A DNA stretch of 64,000 nucleotides from CG1-02-35-72 sp045046885 (GCA_045046885.1 JASFYX010000023.1:62001-126000); one strand, 5' to 3'; positions 32,880 through 41,238 are shown, numbered from the stretch's first letter. Notes: generated by a model from the sequence alone, not told the origin. Numbers and translations are program-made.

Positions 32880-33932
32880 TTATTTTATATTTTTTAAAAC
32901 TGTTTCTGTTACTCTTTGAGGCGAAATACTGCGCATACAGTCTTCGTAACCCTCTACGACTTTATTGCCGTAAATAGAGCTGGGTAATTTGGGATATTTA
33001 TCTAAATCGGGGACTAAGCAATCGCTTAATGGATGTTTAAATGGCGTGAATCCTGCAAAAGGATGTGTTGCACCCCAAAGGGTTATGGTTTTTACGTTTT
33101 TTATCGCCGCTAAATGTGCATTGCCAGAATCCATACTCAGCATCAATTTTAATTGTGAAATTAAATTGAGTTCCTCTTCAAAATTTAAAACACCAATAAC
33201 ATTAAAAGCGTTGGGCGTATCTTTAATCAGCTCATCAACTTGTTCTTTTTCTTTACCACCGCCACCAAAGACAAATATTTTTACATTCGGTTTTTTTGGG
33301 AGTGAAAGAAAGACTTTCTTCATCAAATCGGGCGGGTACATTTTAGACGTGTATTGTGCGAATGGCGCTATGCCAAGCAAGATGTCTTTCTTTAAGTTAC
33401 ACCCTGCTTTTTCTAAAAATACTTTGACGTTTTTGTTGGGCTTCTCTTTATTAGGAAAGATGTGATTAGCTAAATCAACAGGATAACCCAATGACGCAAA
33501 TACATCAGCGTAACGTTGGGGCGTACTTTTTAAAGCTTTAAAAATTTTATTTTTGGCACGTGTTAAAGCTTTTTTTTCAGCACGTCCTTTGTCTATTGTA
33601 GCCGTTTTTATGGGAGTAAAACCAAAATATAACCGTAGTATTTTTGAGCGGAGCACATTGTGGATATCGGCAACAGCTGTAATATTTAAAGCTTTGAGTT
33701 CTTTAAAAAGTTTGTAAAGCCCAAAAATACCTTTGTGTTTGCCTTTTAAATCAACAGCAAAAAAATCGACATTTTTAATATTGGCAAAAAGGGGCTTTAA
33801 AAACGGCCGTGATACAAAAGTGATTTTAAGCTCTGGATAAGTAGCTGTGAGCACTTGTAAAATAGGTATTGTCATAGCCACATCGCCCATAGCCGACAAT
33901 CTTATTATCACCAAATGTGCGGGTTTTGCCAT
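32880..33932 (-). CDS. Glycosyltransferase family 9 (heptosyltransferase-like)
   Basis: The product (350 residues from the chosen ATG) starts MAKPAHLVIIRLSAMGDVAMTIPILQVL, the GT9 opening with the GD motif. It contains GIAPFAQYTSKMYP and the sugar-nucleotide site LMLSMDSGNAHLAAIKNVKTITLWGATHP. GT9 enzymes add heptose or related sugars to the lipopolysaccharide core at the inner membrane. A GTG five codons upstream (33947) is an alternative start, but the ATG gives the family-typical N terminus. It follows the DAHP-synthase gene by 18 bases, apparently in the aromatic operon. Confidence 0.88.
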   Translation of the reverse strand: MAKPAHLVIIRLSAMGDVAMTIPILQVLTATYPELKITFVSRPFLKPLFANIKNVDFFAVDLKGKHKGIFGLYKLFKELKALNITAVADIHNVLRSKILRLYFGFTPIKTATIDKGRAEKKALTRAKNKIFKALKSTPQRYADVFASLGYPVDLANHIFPNKEKPNKNVKVFLEKAGCNLKKDILLGIAPFAQYTSKMYPPDLMKKVFLSLPKKPNVKIFVFGGGGKEKEQVDELIKDTPNAFNVIGVLNFEEELNLISQLKLMLSMDSGNAHLAAIKNVKTITLWGATHPFAGFTPFKHPLSDCLVPDLDKYPKLPSSIYGNKVVEGYEDCMRSISPQRVTETVLKNIK

Positions 33933-33950
33933 AGCACAAAGGTACACTTT

Positions 33951-35030
33951 TTAGCGTTTCATAATCGTTTCTTGATGTTCTATAGACTCTTGATGGATGG
34001 CTTTAAAAATATTTTCGATAAAGACCTTGCTCAACCCCGATTGATTCCCTTTGGCAATCATAGAATCAATTATTTCTTGCCATCGACTGTTTTGTAGAAT
34101 GGCTACATTTTTCTCTTTTTTAACTTCACCAATTTTTTCGGCAACTTCCATTCTATTAGCTAAAAGATCTATAAGCTGTTTGTCTAAAAAGGTTATTTCG
34201 TCTCTGTAGTTCGATAATTTATCGCGGTATTTTTCATCGATAAATCCTTTTTGTCTGATGCGTAAATCTTCGGTTATTTTAACCAGAGTATCGGGTGTAA
34301 TTTGCTGTTTAGCGTCACTCCACGCGTCATCTGGATGGTTATGAGTTTCTATCATAAGACCGTCAAAATTTAAATCGAGTGCTGTTTGCGACACCTCAAA
34401 AATTAAATCGCGACGTCCTGCAATATGCGACGGGTCACAGATAATGGGTAAATTAGGGAAATTGCGTTTTAAATCAATCGGAATTTGCCATTTGGGTTTG
34501 TTGCGGTATTTGTCTTTTTCGTAAGAAGAAAAGCCACGGTGGATAACACCTAATTTTTTAATACCCGCTTTGTAAAAACGCTCTACAGCCCCCATCCACA
34601 AAGCATAATCGGGATTGATAGGGTTTTTTACCAACACAATTTTGTCGGTTCCTTTTAGCGCATCGGCAATTTCTTGCACAACAAACGGGTTGACGGTTGT
34701 ACGCGCGCCAATCCATAAAATATCAATATCGAATTCTAAGGCCAATTTGGCATGTTGTGCATTACCGACTTCAACAGTGGTTAGTAAACCGGTTTCTTCC
34801 TTTACTTTTTGAATCCATGGCAAGGCTTTAACACCGTGCCCTTCAAAGCCTCCTGGGCGGGTTCTGGGTTTCCAAACACCGGCTCTAAAAACGGTAGCAT
34901 CTGTGTTTTTTAGCTGATGGGCTATTTCTAAAACCTGTTCTTCTGATTCGGCACTACAAGGTCCGGCAATAACTAAAGGGTGACTTAACTGCATGGCTTC
35001 TAGCCAGCCTCTAAAATTTTGATTATTCAT
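33951..35030 (-). CDS. Bifunctional DAHP synthase / chorismate mutase
   Basis: The 359-residue protein fuses two enzymes. Residues about 1-260 form a 3-deoxy-7-phosphoheptulonate synthase (LVIAGPCSAESEEQVLEIA, FRAGVWKPRTRPGGFEGHG, VEVGNAQHAKLAL, ICDPSHIAGRRDLI). Residues about 265-350 form an AroQ chorismate mutase (YRDEITFLDKQLIDLLANRMEVAEKIGEVKKEKNV). It feeds the shikimate pathway and converts chorismate to prephenate, a combination typical of Bacteroidota. It lies between tyrA (five bases upstream) and the GT9 gene. A likely feedback site is the mutase domain, and the operon carries an attenuator. Confidence 0.94.
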   Translation of the reverse strand: MNNQNFRGWLEAMQLSHPLVIAGPCSAESEEQVLEIAHQLKNTDATVFRAGVWKPRTRPGGFEGHGVKALPWIQKVKEETGLLTTVEVGNAQHAKLALEFDIDILWIGARTTVNPFVVQEIADALKGTDKIVLVKNPINPDYALWMGAVERFYKAGIKKLGVIHRGFSSYEKDKYRNKPKWQIPIDLKRNFPNLPIICDPSHIAGRRDLIFEVSQTALDLNFDGLMIETHNHPDDAWSDAKQQITPDTLVKITEDLRIRQKGFIDEKYRDKLSNYRDEITFLDKQLIDLLANRMEVAEKIGEVKKEKNVAILQNSRWQEIIDSMIAKGNQSGLSKVFIENIFKAIHQESIEHQETIMKR

Positions 35031-35035
35031 AATTA

Positions 35036-35881
35036 TTATTTTATTTCTGATAAGATTGTTTTTAAATGATGTGTACTTGCCATCGCCTCAAAAAGGCCTT
35101 GGACATCATCATTTTCTATAAATTCCTGAAACTGATTTAAATTTTTGACGTATTCTTTTAACGATGTTAATATATTGTTTTTATTTTCTATAAAAATAGG
35201 CGTCCACGTTTTAGGTGAACTTTTAGAAAGCCTTACAGTTGAAGCAAATCCACTACCGGCCATAGTAAAGATAGAGGCTTCGTTTTTTTCTATTTCAAGA
35301 ACGGTTTTCCCTAGCATAAAACTACTAATGTGCGATAAATGCGATACATAAGCAATATGTCTGTCGTGGGCTTTGGCTTGCATAAACGATGTGGCCATTT
35401 TTAGTTCTTCAAAAATACGCAAAGCTTTTTCTAAAAAGACTTTTCCTGAGGATTTTGGCTCGCAAATAATATTTTTCTTATTGTAAAAGAGCTGTTTAAA
35501 AGCTGCTTCGGGACCGGAGTATTCGGTTCCGGCAATGGGATGCGCCGCTACAAAATTTTGTCTTTTAGGATGATTTTTAAGGGCTTTACAGATAGGTTCT
35601 TTAATAGACCCTACATCAAAAACAAGGGTGTTTTTTGTAATAGCATCTAATATTTTTACAGCCAAATCATTGGTGTGATTTACAGGGACAGCAATAATAA
35701 CAACATTGGCGTTTTTTACATCGTCAAGATTACCCATAGCGTCAATTATTTTTAATTCTTTGGCTTGCTGTGTGTGGGTTATATTGGTGTCTACACCTAT
35801 AACATGGCGCCCTTCTCGTTTTAAAGCCAGTGCCATTGAGCCTCCTATTAATCCCACGCCAAAAACAACTATTTTTTCCAT
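35036..35881 (-). CDS. tyrA: Prephenate dehydrogenase
   Basis: The 281-residue NAD-dependent enzyme converts prephenate to 4-hydroxyphenylpyruvate for tyrosine. The Rossmann motif is VVFGVGLIGGSMALALKREG; other landmarks are VIIAVPVNHT, VFDVGSIKEPI, AAHPIAGTEYSGPEAA and the DRHIAYVSHLSHISSFML substrate site. No ACT domain follows, so feedback inhibition by tyrosine is not evident in this protein. The gene ends five bases before the DAHP synthase gene and starts one base after the aminotransferase stop codon. Confidence 0.95.
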   Translation of the reverse strand: MEKIVVFGVGLIGGSMALALKREGRHVIGVDTNITHTQQAKELKIIDAMGNLDDVKNANVVIIAVPVNHTNDLAVKILDAITKNTLVFDVGSIKEPICKALKNHPKRQNFVAAHPIAGTEYSGPEAAFKQLFYNKKNIICEPKSSGKVFLEKALRIFEELKMATSFMQAKAHDRHIAYVSHLSHISSFMLGKTVLEIEKNEASIFTMAGSGFASTVRLSKSSPKTWTPIFIENKNNILTSLKEYVKNLNQFQEFIENDDVQGLFEAMASTHHLKTILSEIK

Positions 35882-35882
35882 A

Positions 35883-37028
35883 TTACAACACTCTTTTTAA
35901 AACGGTTTTTAAAATTTCTTCAGACGCACACAACGATACACGGATATAATTCACGCCTTGGCTGCCAAATATAAATCCGGGTGAAACAAAGATGTTTTTT
36001 TGAATCAATAATTCATCCGACAAGGCTTCTCCGGTAGTACCCTTAGGTACTTTTGCCCATACAAATAAGCCTGAAGTATTTTTGTTATATGTACAATTCA
36101 AAACGTCTAATATTTGCCAAACTAATTGACGTCTTTTAGTGTAAATGGCATTTAATTTTGTGTACCAATTATCAGCTGATTTTAAAGCGACAATAGCACT
36201 TTTTTGAATGGCAAAATACATACCCGAATCCATATTACTTTTAACTTGTAAAACTGCTTTGATGTATTTTTCTTTTCCTAATAACATACCTACGCGCCAG
36301 CCCGGCATATTAAATGTTTTACTGAGTGAGTTGAGTTCTAAAGCCACTTCTTTAGCCCCTTTAAAATGCAAAATACTCATAGGTTTGTTGTTTAAAATAA
36401 AGCTATAAGGGTTGTCGTTCACCAAAAGTATTTTGTGCTTTTTGGCAAAAGCGATTAGTTTAGTGAATAATTCTTCTGTTGCCACTGTCCCTGTAGGCAT
36501 ATGCGGATAGTTGAGCCACATGAGTTTAACTTTTGATAAATCTTCTTTTTCAAGCGCTTCAAAATCGGGATGCCAATTATTTTTTTCGGAGAGATTGTAA
36601 AAAACAGGTTCGGCGTGTAATAATTTTGTTGTAGAGGTATAAGTAGGATAGCCCGGATTGGGGATTAAAACTTTATCACCTGCATTTAAAAAAGCCAAAG
36701 AAATGAGCATAACGCCTTCTTTAGAACCCATTAAAGGTAATATTTCTGAATTAGGATTTAGAGAAACATTAAAATTTTTGTTATAAAATTTAGCCATTGA
36801 TTCGCGCAATTCCGGTAGTCCTTGGTAGCTTTGGTATGTATTGGCTTGTGGCATTAAAGAAGCCTCTTTTAAAGTATTGAGAATTTCTTTTGGCGGCTCT
36901 AAATCAGGACTTCCAATAGCAATATTGATAATGGGTTTGCCATTATTTTCTAAATCTTTTATTTCGCGTAATTTTTTAGAAAAATAGTATTCGGTTACGC
37001 TGTTTAATCTGTTTGACGGGGCTATCAT
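35883..37028 (-). CDS. Class I/II aminotransferase of the aromatic operon
   Basis: The 381-residue PLP enzyme has a fold-type I core with NIAIGSPDLEPP, LMWLNYPHMPTGTVA, LVNDNPYSFIL (cofactor Asp/Tyr), and the PLP Lys in LNSLSKTFNMPGWRVGMLLG. The operon position between pheA and tyrA suggests it transaminates phenylpyruvate and 4-hydroxyphenylpyruvate, or prephenate, completing Phe and Tyr synthesis. The substrate is inferred from context. It overlaps pheA by four bases (translational coupling). Confidence 0.92.
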   Translation of the reverse strand: MIAPSNRLNSVTEYYFSKKLREIKDLENNGKPIINIAIGSPDLEPPKEILNTLKEASLMPQANTYQSYQGLPELRESMAKFYNKNFNVSLNPNSEILPLMGSKEGVMLISLAFLNAGDKVLIPNPGYPTYTSTTKLLHAEPVFYNLSEKNNWHPDFEALEKEDLSKVKLMWLNYPHMPTGTVATEELFTKLIAFAKKHKILLVNDNPYSFILNNKPMSILHFKGAKEVALELNSLSKTFNMPGWRVGMLLGKEKYIKAVLQVKSNMDSGMYFAIQKSAIVALKSADNWYTKLNAIYTKRRQLVWQILDVLNCTYNKNTSGLFVWAKVPKGTTGEALSDELLIQKNIFVSPGFIFGSQGVNYIRVSLCASEEILKTVLKRVL

Positions 37029-37867
37029 GATTTGTTAAATTCTTGGTATTCTCCTAATATTTTTAAATGAATGACCTCTTCTTTTAAAGCTTCAAGAGCG
37101 TTGGTGTAATGTTGATATGAATCAAAAACCACATCGACAAAAAAAGCGTATTCCCAAGGCTTTTCTATAATGGGCATCGACTGAATTTTAGATAAATTAA
37201 GTTTGTTTTTGGCCATAATTTGCAAAGCCCTTGTTAAGCTACCCGGTTGGTGTTTGGTAATAAATTTTAATGAAGCTTTATTTATTGTTGGGACTTCAAA
37301 TTTTGGGTTGACACTATTTTGTAAGACAAAAAACCGTGTGGCATTATTTTTTATAGTCTGAATGCTCTTTTCTAAAACATTGAGTTTGTATATATCGGCG
37401 GCGGCCAAACTCGCCACAGCACCTATATTTTTTAATTCTTGTATTCTGATGCGTTTGGCAACCTGTGCCGTATCGGCATCTTCAACCAATTTGATGTGCG
37501 GATATTGTTTAAAATATTCACGTGTTTGCAACAAAGCCATTGGATGTGAGTAAACTGTTTTAATATCGGCAATATTTTGATGAGGGAGCGCCATTAAATT
37601 TTGCTGAATGTTTATATACACTTCGCCCACAATTTTTAGCTGATTATTATCTATAATGGCATAATTAGGAATAATAGCACCGGCAATAGAATTTTCTATG
37701 GCCATTACAGCAAATTGCGCTGTATTTGTATGTAAACTATTGGGGATGTCGTGAAAATGATCACAGCTTACCAAATCGAATTCACTTTTAAAAAAACGAC
37801 CAGCGGCTTCGTGGTGAAACGACCCTAATATTCCTTGAATAGCTACTTTTTTTAGTTTTTGTTTCAT
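37025..37867 (-). CDS. pheA: Prephenate dehydratase with ACT domain
   Basis: The 280-residue enzyme converts prephenate to phenylpyruvate. The catalytic domain (about residues 6-180) shows VAIQGILGSFHHEAAGRFF, MAIENSIAGAIIPNYAII, VYSHPMALLQTREYF and NNATRFFVLQ, whose TRF motif is essential in the family. An ACT regulatory domain follows (about 195-275) with HQPGSLTRALQIMAKNKLNLSKIQSMPIIEKPWEYAFFVD, including the Phe-binding ESRP-like region in altered form (PIIEKP). It is the first structural gene after the attenuator described at 37878-38060. Confidence 0.95.
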   Translation of the reverse strand: MKQKLKKVAIQGILGSFHHEAAGRFFKSEFDLVSCDHFHDIPNSLHTNTAQFAVMAIENSIAGAIIPNYAIIDNNQLKIVGEVYINIQQNLMALPHQNIADIKTVYSHPMALLQTREYFKQYPHIKLVEDADTAQVAKRIRIQELKNIGAVASLAAADIYKLNVLEKSIQTIKNNATRFFVLQNSVNPKFEVPTINKASLKFITKHQPGSLTRALQIMAKNKLNLSKIQSMPIIEKPWEYAFFVDVVFDSYQHYTNALEALKEEVIHLKILGEYQEFNKS

Positions 37868-37882
37868 TTTTAATCCATAAAA

Positions 37883-37905
37883 AAAGCCTCGTTTAACGAG
37901 GCTTT
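37883..37905 (-). terminator. Attenuator terminator before pheA
   Basis: The minus strand forms a perfect hairpin with arms AAAGCCTCGTT and AACGAGGCTTT, and the run of seven T residues (37879-37885) starts within the last three bases of the 3' arm. It lies 11 bases upstream of the pheA start region and downstream of a Phe/Tyr-rich leader peptide. The 5' arm can alternatively pair with GAGGCTT in the leader (37940-37946), which would prevent the terminator from forming. Confidence 0.88.
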
Positions 37906-37937
37906 ATATTTTATATTGATGTCATTTATTACACATA

Positions 37938-38009
37938 CTAAGCCTCTTTTTTTATTGTAAAATAAAAATAGAACCAATAATTTGTAAATGTAAAACGACT
38001 GTTATTCAT
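37938..38009 (-). CDS. Phe/Tyr-rich attenuator leader peptide of the aromatic operon
   Basis: This 23-residue ORF (start ATG at 38009, stop TAG ending at 37938) contains five Phe, three Tyr and one Trp. Seven aromatic residues are consecutive: Tyr11-Trp12-Phe13-Tyr14-Phe15-Tyr16-Phe17. Its last codons, GAG GCT TAG, form the antiterminator arm. Stalling at the aromatic run would leave that arm free to pair with the terminator's 5' arm, giving read-through. Completion of translation would cover it and allow termination. This is the classical ribosome-mediated attenuation logic. Confidence 0.88.
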   Translation of the reverse strand: MNNSRFTFTNYWFYFYFTIKKEA

Positions 38010-38030
38010 TGTTTTGTTGTTATCAGGGAG

Positions 38031-38060
38031 CAAATCTATAAATTAAAATAATAAAAGCAA
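38031..38060 (-). promoter_or_regulatory. Promoter of the attenuated aromatic operon
   Basis: The minus strand carries TTG (38058-38060) and, 19 bases downstream, TAGATTTG (38031-38038), matching the Bacteroidota consensus exactly. The leader ATG follows 21 bases after the -7 box, giving a 5' leader of about 15 bases before the peptide. Confidence 0.72.
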
Positions 38061-38066
38061 TCTTTT

Positions 38067-38954
38067 TTAGTCTTTTTTTGATACGTTGTCTAAAATATGT
38101 AGTATTTCGTCTCTAACCATAGTATAATGTTTAAACATCAAAAAGTGGTTACCATCTTTTATTTTAATCACTTTAAGATAGGGTTTTGAAACATGAGCTT
38201 CAATAAAAGCCGTATTGGCAAAGGGCACAATTTTATCTTTATCGCCGTGGTAATAGGTGATAGGCGTTGTTATTTTAGACCAATCTGATAAGAGTAAATT
38301 GAGTTCTTTTTCGTGTGATAATTTTTCGTCTTCGGCGACTCTAAAAGCGCGTGGTATAGCCCATTTTGTCAGTTTCCAATAAGCCAATTTTCCGAGGATA
38401 AAATATTTTTCGTCATCCGGAGAAATAGCTGGTGCAATTAATATAGCATGTTTTATAATATCTGGATGTAAAACAGTGAGTTTTACGGCTACAGGCCCCC
38501 CATAAGACCAACCCATAACAACAGCTTTTTTAACATTGTTTTCTTTAAGGATGTTATAGGCGCTTTCGGCTTGTTCTTTTAAAGAAGTTTCAGACTTTCC
38601 ATAATTGGAATAGCCATAACCCAAGCGGTCTATAGAAATTAAATTGGCTTTAGCACTTAAAGAAGAGTCCTTTAAATAACGGTAAAAATCTGATGAAGAC
38701 CCGGGGGCTCCGTGTAAAAAAAGTACCGTTGGTAAATTGTTATTAAAGGGTTTAGAGGTAATATAACGCATCTTTTTCCCCTTGTAAGTTGTATGGTATA
38801 TTTTAGGAGTCTGATTAACTTTTTTAAAAGATTTAACAATATCTTTATCACTCATTCTCAAAGAAATACAAGAGTTTGCAAAAGCCAAAAGCGACAGCAT
38901 AGAAAAAGGAATTATAAGCCTTTTCTTCCTAAAAAAGCGTAAGTATTTTTTCAT
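38067..38954 (-). CDS. Alpha/beta-hydrolase, membrane-anchored or exported
   Basis: The 295-residue protein has an N-terminal basic and hydrophobic segment (about residues 12-30) ending in FANSC, a possible lipobox. An alpha/beta-hydrolase fold follows: FLHGAPGSSSDFYRYL (oxyanion HG), the nucleophile elbow GWSYGGPVA, YHGDKDKIVPF with the acid Asp, and the catalytic His in KDGNHFLMF. The substrate is unknown; esterase or peptidase activity is possible. It ends close to the promoter of the aromatic operon on the same strand and carries its own -7 box at 38997-39004. Confidence 0.87.
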   Translation of the reverse strand: MKKYLRFFRKKRLIIPFSMLSLLAFANSCISLRMSDKDIVKSFKKVNQTPKIYHTTYKGKKMRYITSKPFNNNLPTVLFLHGAPGSSSDFYRYLKDSSLSAKANLISIDRLGYGYSNYGKSETSLKEQAESAYNILKENNVKKAVVMGWSYGGPVAVKLTVLHPDIIKHAILIAPAISPDDEKYFILGKLAYWKLTKWAIPRAFRVAEDEKLSHEKELNLLLSDWSKITTPITYYHGDKDKIVPFANTAFIEAHVSKPYLKVIKIKDGNHFLMFKHYTMVRDEILHILDNVSKKD

Positions 38955-38996
38955 TTAGATAGTAGTTTAATCGGCTTTTTAAAAGCAGATATCGCT

Positions 38997-39004
38997 CAAA
39001 AATA
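38997..39004 (-). promoter_or_regulatory. Predicted -7 box for the alpha/beta-hydrolase gene
   Basis: The minus strand reads TATTTTTG, 42 bases before the hydrolase ATG. The closest TTG upstream is only 12 bases away, so the -33 element is weak. Confidence 0.4.
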
Positions 39005-39053
39005 AGTAATTTAGCACAAAGATTTGTTTCTTTGCGCAACAATACAATAATCT

Positions 39054-39743
39054 ATGTCGGTTAAGGTTTCAAAAATTACTAAAACTTATGATAATCAGAA
39101 AGCTTTAGATGCTGTCAGTTTTTCTGTAAAGCGAGGCGAAATTGTGGGAGTTTTAGGCCCAAATGGTGCCGGAAAATCGACCTTATTTAAAATTTTAAGT
39201 GCTTGTTTAAAACCTACTTTGGGTACTGTAGAAATTAATGGTTTTTCTGTAAGTAAAAATCCCCTTGAGGTAAAAAAAAGTATTGGTTATTTACCCGAAA
39301 ATAATCCGCTTTACCAAAATATGTACGTTAAAGAGTATCTGGCTTTTATTGCGGGTGTTCATAAAGTTTCTAAAAATAATAGTGCTAAAATTATAAAGCA
39401 AGTAGGTCTTGAGCAAGAGGCTCATAAAAAAATTAACCAATTATCTAAAGGTTATAAGCAGCGGGTAGGTTTAGCATCTGCTTTATTGCACAATCCTTTG
39501 GTTATATTGTTAGATGAACCTACTACGGGATTAGACCCTAACCAACTTATAGAAATAAGAAGCTTGATAAAAGAAATTGGCACAACTAAAACGGTTTTAT
39601 TTTCGTCGCATATTTTACAAGAAGTCACCGCTATTTGTCAACGTGTATTAATCTTTAATAAAGGACAATTGGTTGCCGATGTGTATTTAAAAGACCTTAA
39701 AGACGAGAATTTAGAAAGCCTTTTTAAACGCCTTACTTCTTAG
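39054..39743 (+). CDS. ABC transporter ATP-binding protein, GldA-like
   Basis: The 229-residue ATPase has the Walker A GPNGAGKST (about residues 36-44), signature LSKGYKQRVGLA, Walker B VILLDEPTTGLDPNQ and the H-loop SSHILQEV. The stretch from QLSKGYKQRVGLA to TAICQRVLIFNKGQ closely resembles GldA, the gliding-motility ABC ATPase that acts with GldF and GldG. GldA in Flavobacterium johnsoniae is about 300 residues, so this protein lacks roughly 70 C-terminal residues. No permease gene is adjacent. It may be a GldA paralogue or a short GldA; the call is tentative beyond ABC ATPase. Confidence 0.85.
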   Translation: MSVKVSKITKTYDNQKALDAVSFSVKRGEIVGVLGPNGAGKSTLFKILSACLKPTLGTVEINGFSVSKNPLEVKKSIGYLPENNPLYQNMYVKEYLAFIAGVHKVSKNNSAKIIKQVGLEQEAHKKINQLSKGYKQRVGLASALLHNPLVILLDEPTTGLDPNQLIEIRSLIKEIGTTKTVLFSSHILQEVTAICQRVLIFNKGQLVADVYLKDLKDENLESLFKRLTS

Positions 39744-40278
39744 ATTGGGTTAAAGGCGGGTAGCCTTTTAAAACAGACAAAAACAAATTGTAATACATTT
39801 TTTCTTTTTCCTCAGGCGTCAAACTGTTTTTATAAGTATTTCTTATATGACTTTGCCAAATAAGTTTGTGTGTAGTTACTTCTCTAAAATCAATTGTAAT
39901 GGTTTGTGTTGAGGCATTTCGCGGAATGGGAATTACACCTCCTATATTGATGCCTACATGACGTGTTTGTTGTCCCATACCAACGCCTATTTGTGTGTTA
40001 CTTTTGGCTTCTTTTTCATCTCTTTTTATACTGATGATGAGGTCGGCTTTTTTGGTAGAGGTAATTCCCTTTGTTTTTAAAGCCCTTGCTAAGGCGTTTA
40101 CAAAGCGCGTGCTGTCAAGCGGTTTTAAATTCAATAATGTTTTTTGTGCTAAAATAAAAGTAGAAAATGTATTAAAATCTACTGTATCGTCGTAGTCGTA
40201 AGTTATTTTGGGTGCTGCGCCACAGCCGGCTAATAAAGCTAAACCGATTATAAGGAAAATAGGTCTTAGGTGTTTCAT
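39733..40278 (-). CDS. DUF4136 lipoprotein
   Basis: The 181-residue protein has a lipoprotein signal (LLAGCGA, Cys19) followed by the DUF4136 pattern: YDYDDTVDFNTFSTFIL near the start, then LARALKTKGITSTKKADLIISI, and QTITIDFREVTTHKLIWQSHIRN. Members are exported and their role is unknown. It overlaps the convergent GldA-like gene by 11 bases and is divergent from kdsA. No enzymatic motif is visible. Confidence 0.85.
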   Translation of the reverse strand: MKHLRPIFLIIGLALLAGCGAAPKITYDYDDTVDFNTFSTFILAQKTLLNLKPLDSTRFVNALARALKTKGITSTKKADLIISIKRDEKEAKSNTQIGVGMGQQTRHVGINIGGVIPIPRNASTQTITIDFREVTTHKLIWQSHIRNTYKNSLTPEEKEKMYYNLFLSVLKGYPPLTQSKK

Positions 40279-40356
40279 CTGTTAAAGAGTTAAAAGACTA
40301 AAAGTACTGATTTTTGTCGCAAATTTTATACCAATTCTTACAATGTTAGGAAATAC

Positions 40357-40364
40357 TATCTTTG
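40357..40364 (+). promoter_or_regulatory. Predicted -7 box for kdsA
   Basis: TATCTTTG matches TAnnTTTG and ends 14 bases before the ATG at 40379. It lies within a longer open frame starting at 40343 and therefore argues for the later start. Confidence 0.5.
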
Positions 40365-40378
40365 TAAAAAATTTTGCT

Positions 40379-41197
40379 ATGCAACTCGAGTTGATTCCGA
40401 AAATAAAAAACACAACTTCTAATAATTTTTTTCTTTTAGCAGGCCCTTGCGCTATTGAAGGCGAAGAAATGGCACTGCGCATTGCCGAAAAAATTGCAAC
40501 AATTACTGATAAACTAAAAATTCCTTATATTTTTAAAGGTAGTTTTAAAAAAGCCAATCGTTCTCGCATTGATAGTTTTACTGGTATAGGCGATGAAAAA
40601 GCACTGAAAATATTACAAAAAGTTGGACAAACTTTTGACCTTCCTACTGTAACAGATATTCACGAAGCCAAAGATGCCGTTATGGCAGCCGCCTATGTTG
40701 ATGTTTTGCAAATACCCGCTTTTTTAGTCCGCCAAACCGATTTAGTTGTGGCCGCAGCCAAAACAGGAAGAGTTATTAATCTTAAAAAAGGACAATTTAT
40801 GAGTCCTGAGAGTATGCAACACGCCGTAAAAAAAGTGATAGATTGTGGTAATACACAAGTTATGCTTACAGATCGTGGGACAATGTTTGGCTATCAAGAT
40901 ATGGTAGTAGATTTTAGAGGTATTCCGGCTATGCAACAATACGCGCCAACAGTTTTAGATATTACACATTCGCTACAACAACCCAATCAGAGTAGCGGTG
41001 TTACGGGTGGGAAGCCCGAATTGATAGAAACCATTGCCAAAGCCGGTGTAGCTGTGGGTGTTGATGGACTGTTTTTAGAAACCCATTTCGACCCAAGTAT
41101 CGCCAAATCTGACGGTGCCAATATGCTTAAATTAGATTATTTAGAAGATTTATTGACTAAGTTAGTTGCTATACGTCAAACGGTAAACAGATTTTAG
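40379..41197 (+). CDS. kdsA: 3-deoxy-8-phosphooctulonate (KDO 8-phosphate) synthase
   Basis: The 272-residue enzyme condenses phosphoenolpyruvate and arabinose 5-phosphate to KDO 8-phosphate for lipopolysaccharide. Landmarks are FFLLAGPCAIEGEEMALRIAE, FKGSFKKANRSRIDSFTGIG, LPTVTDIHEAKDA, LQIPAFLVRQTDL, KKGQFMSPESMQ, MLTDRGTMFGYQDMVVDFRGIP and LETHFDPSIAKSDGANML. I choose the ATG at 40379 over 40343 because a promoter box lies between them and the family N terminus fits. It is a single gene between DUF4136 and the reductase. Confidence 0.95.
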   Translation: MQLELIPKIKNTTSNNFFLLAGPCAIEGEEMALRIAEKIATITDKLKIPYIFKGSFKKANRSRIDSFTGIGDEKALKILQKVGQTFDLPTVTDIHEAKDAVMAAAYVDVLQIPAFLVRQTDLVVAAAKTGRVINLKKGQFMSPESMQHAVKKVIDCGNTQVMLTDRGTMFGYQDMVVDFRGIPAMQQYAPTVLDITHSLQQPNQSSGVTGGKPELIETIAKAGVAVGVDGLFLETHFDPSIAKSDGANMLKLDYLEDLLTKLVAIRQTVNRF

Positions 41198-41238
41198 TAT
41201 CAGGTATCAAGTACAAAGATCTAGTATTAGGGTTCTTA

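Noticed and set aside
40343..40378. Longer KdsA starting at 40343
   Set aside because: A TATCTTTG promoter box lies inside the extension, and the family N terminus begins at the ATG at 40379.
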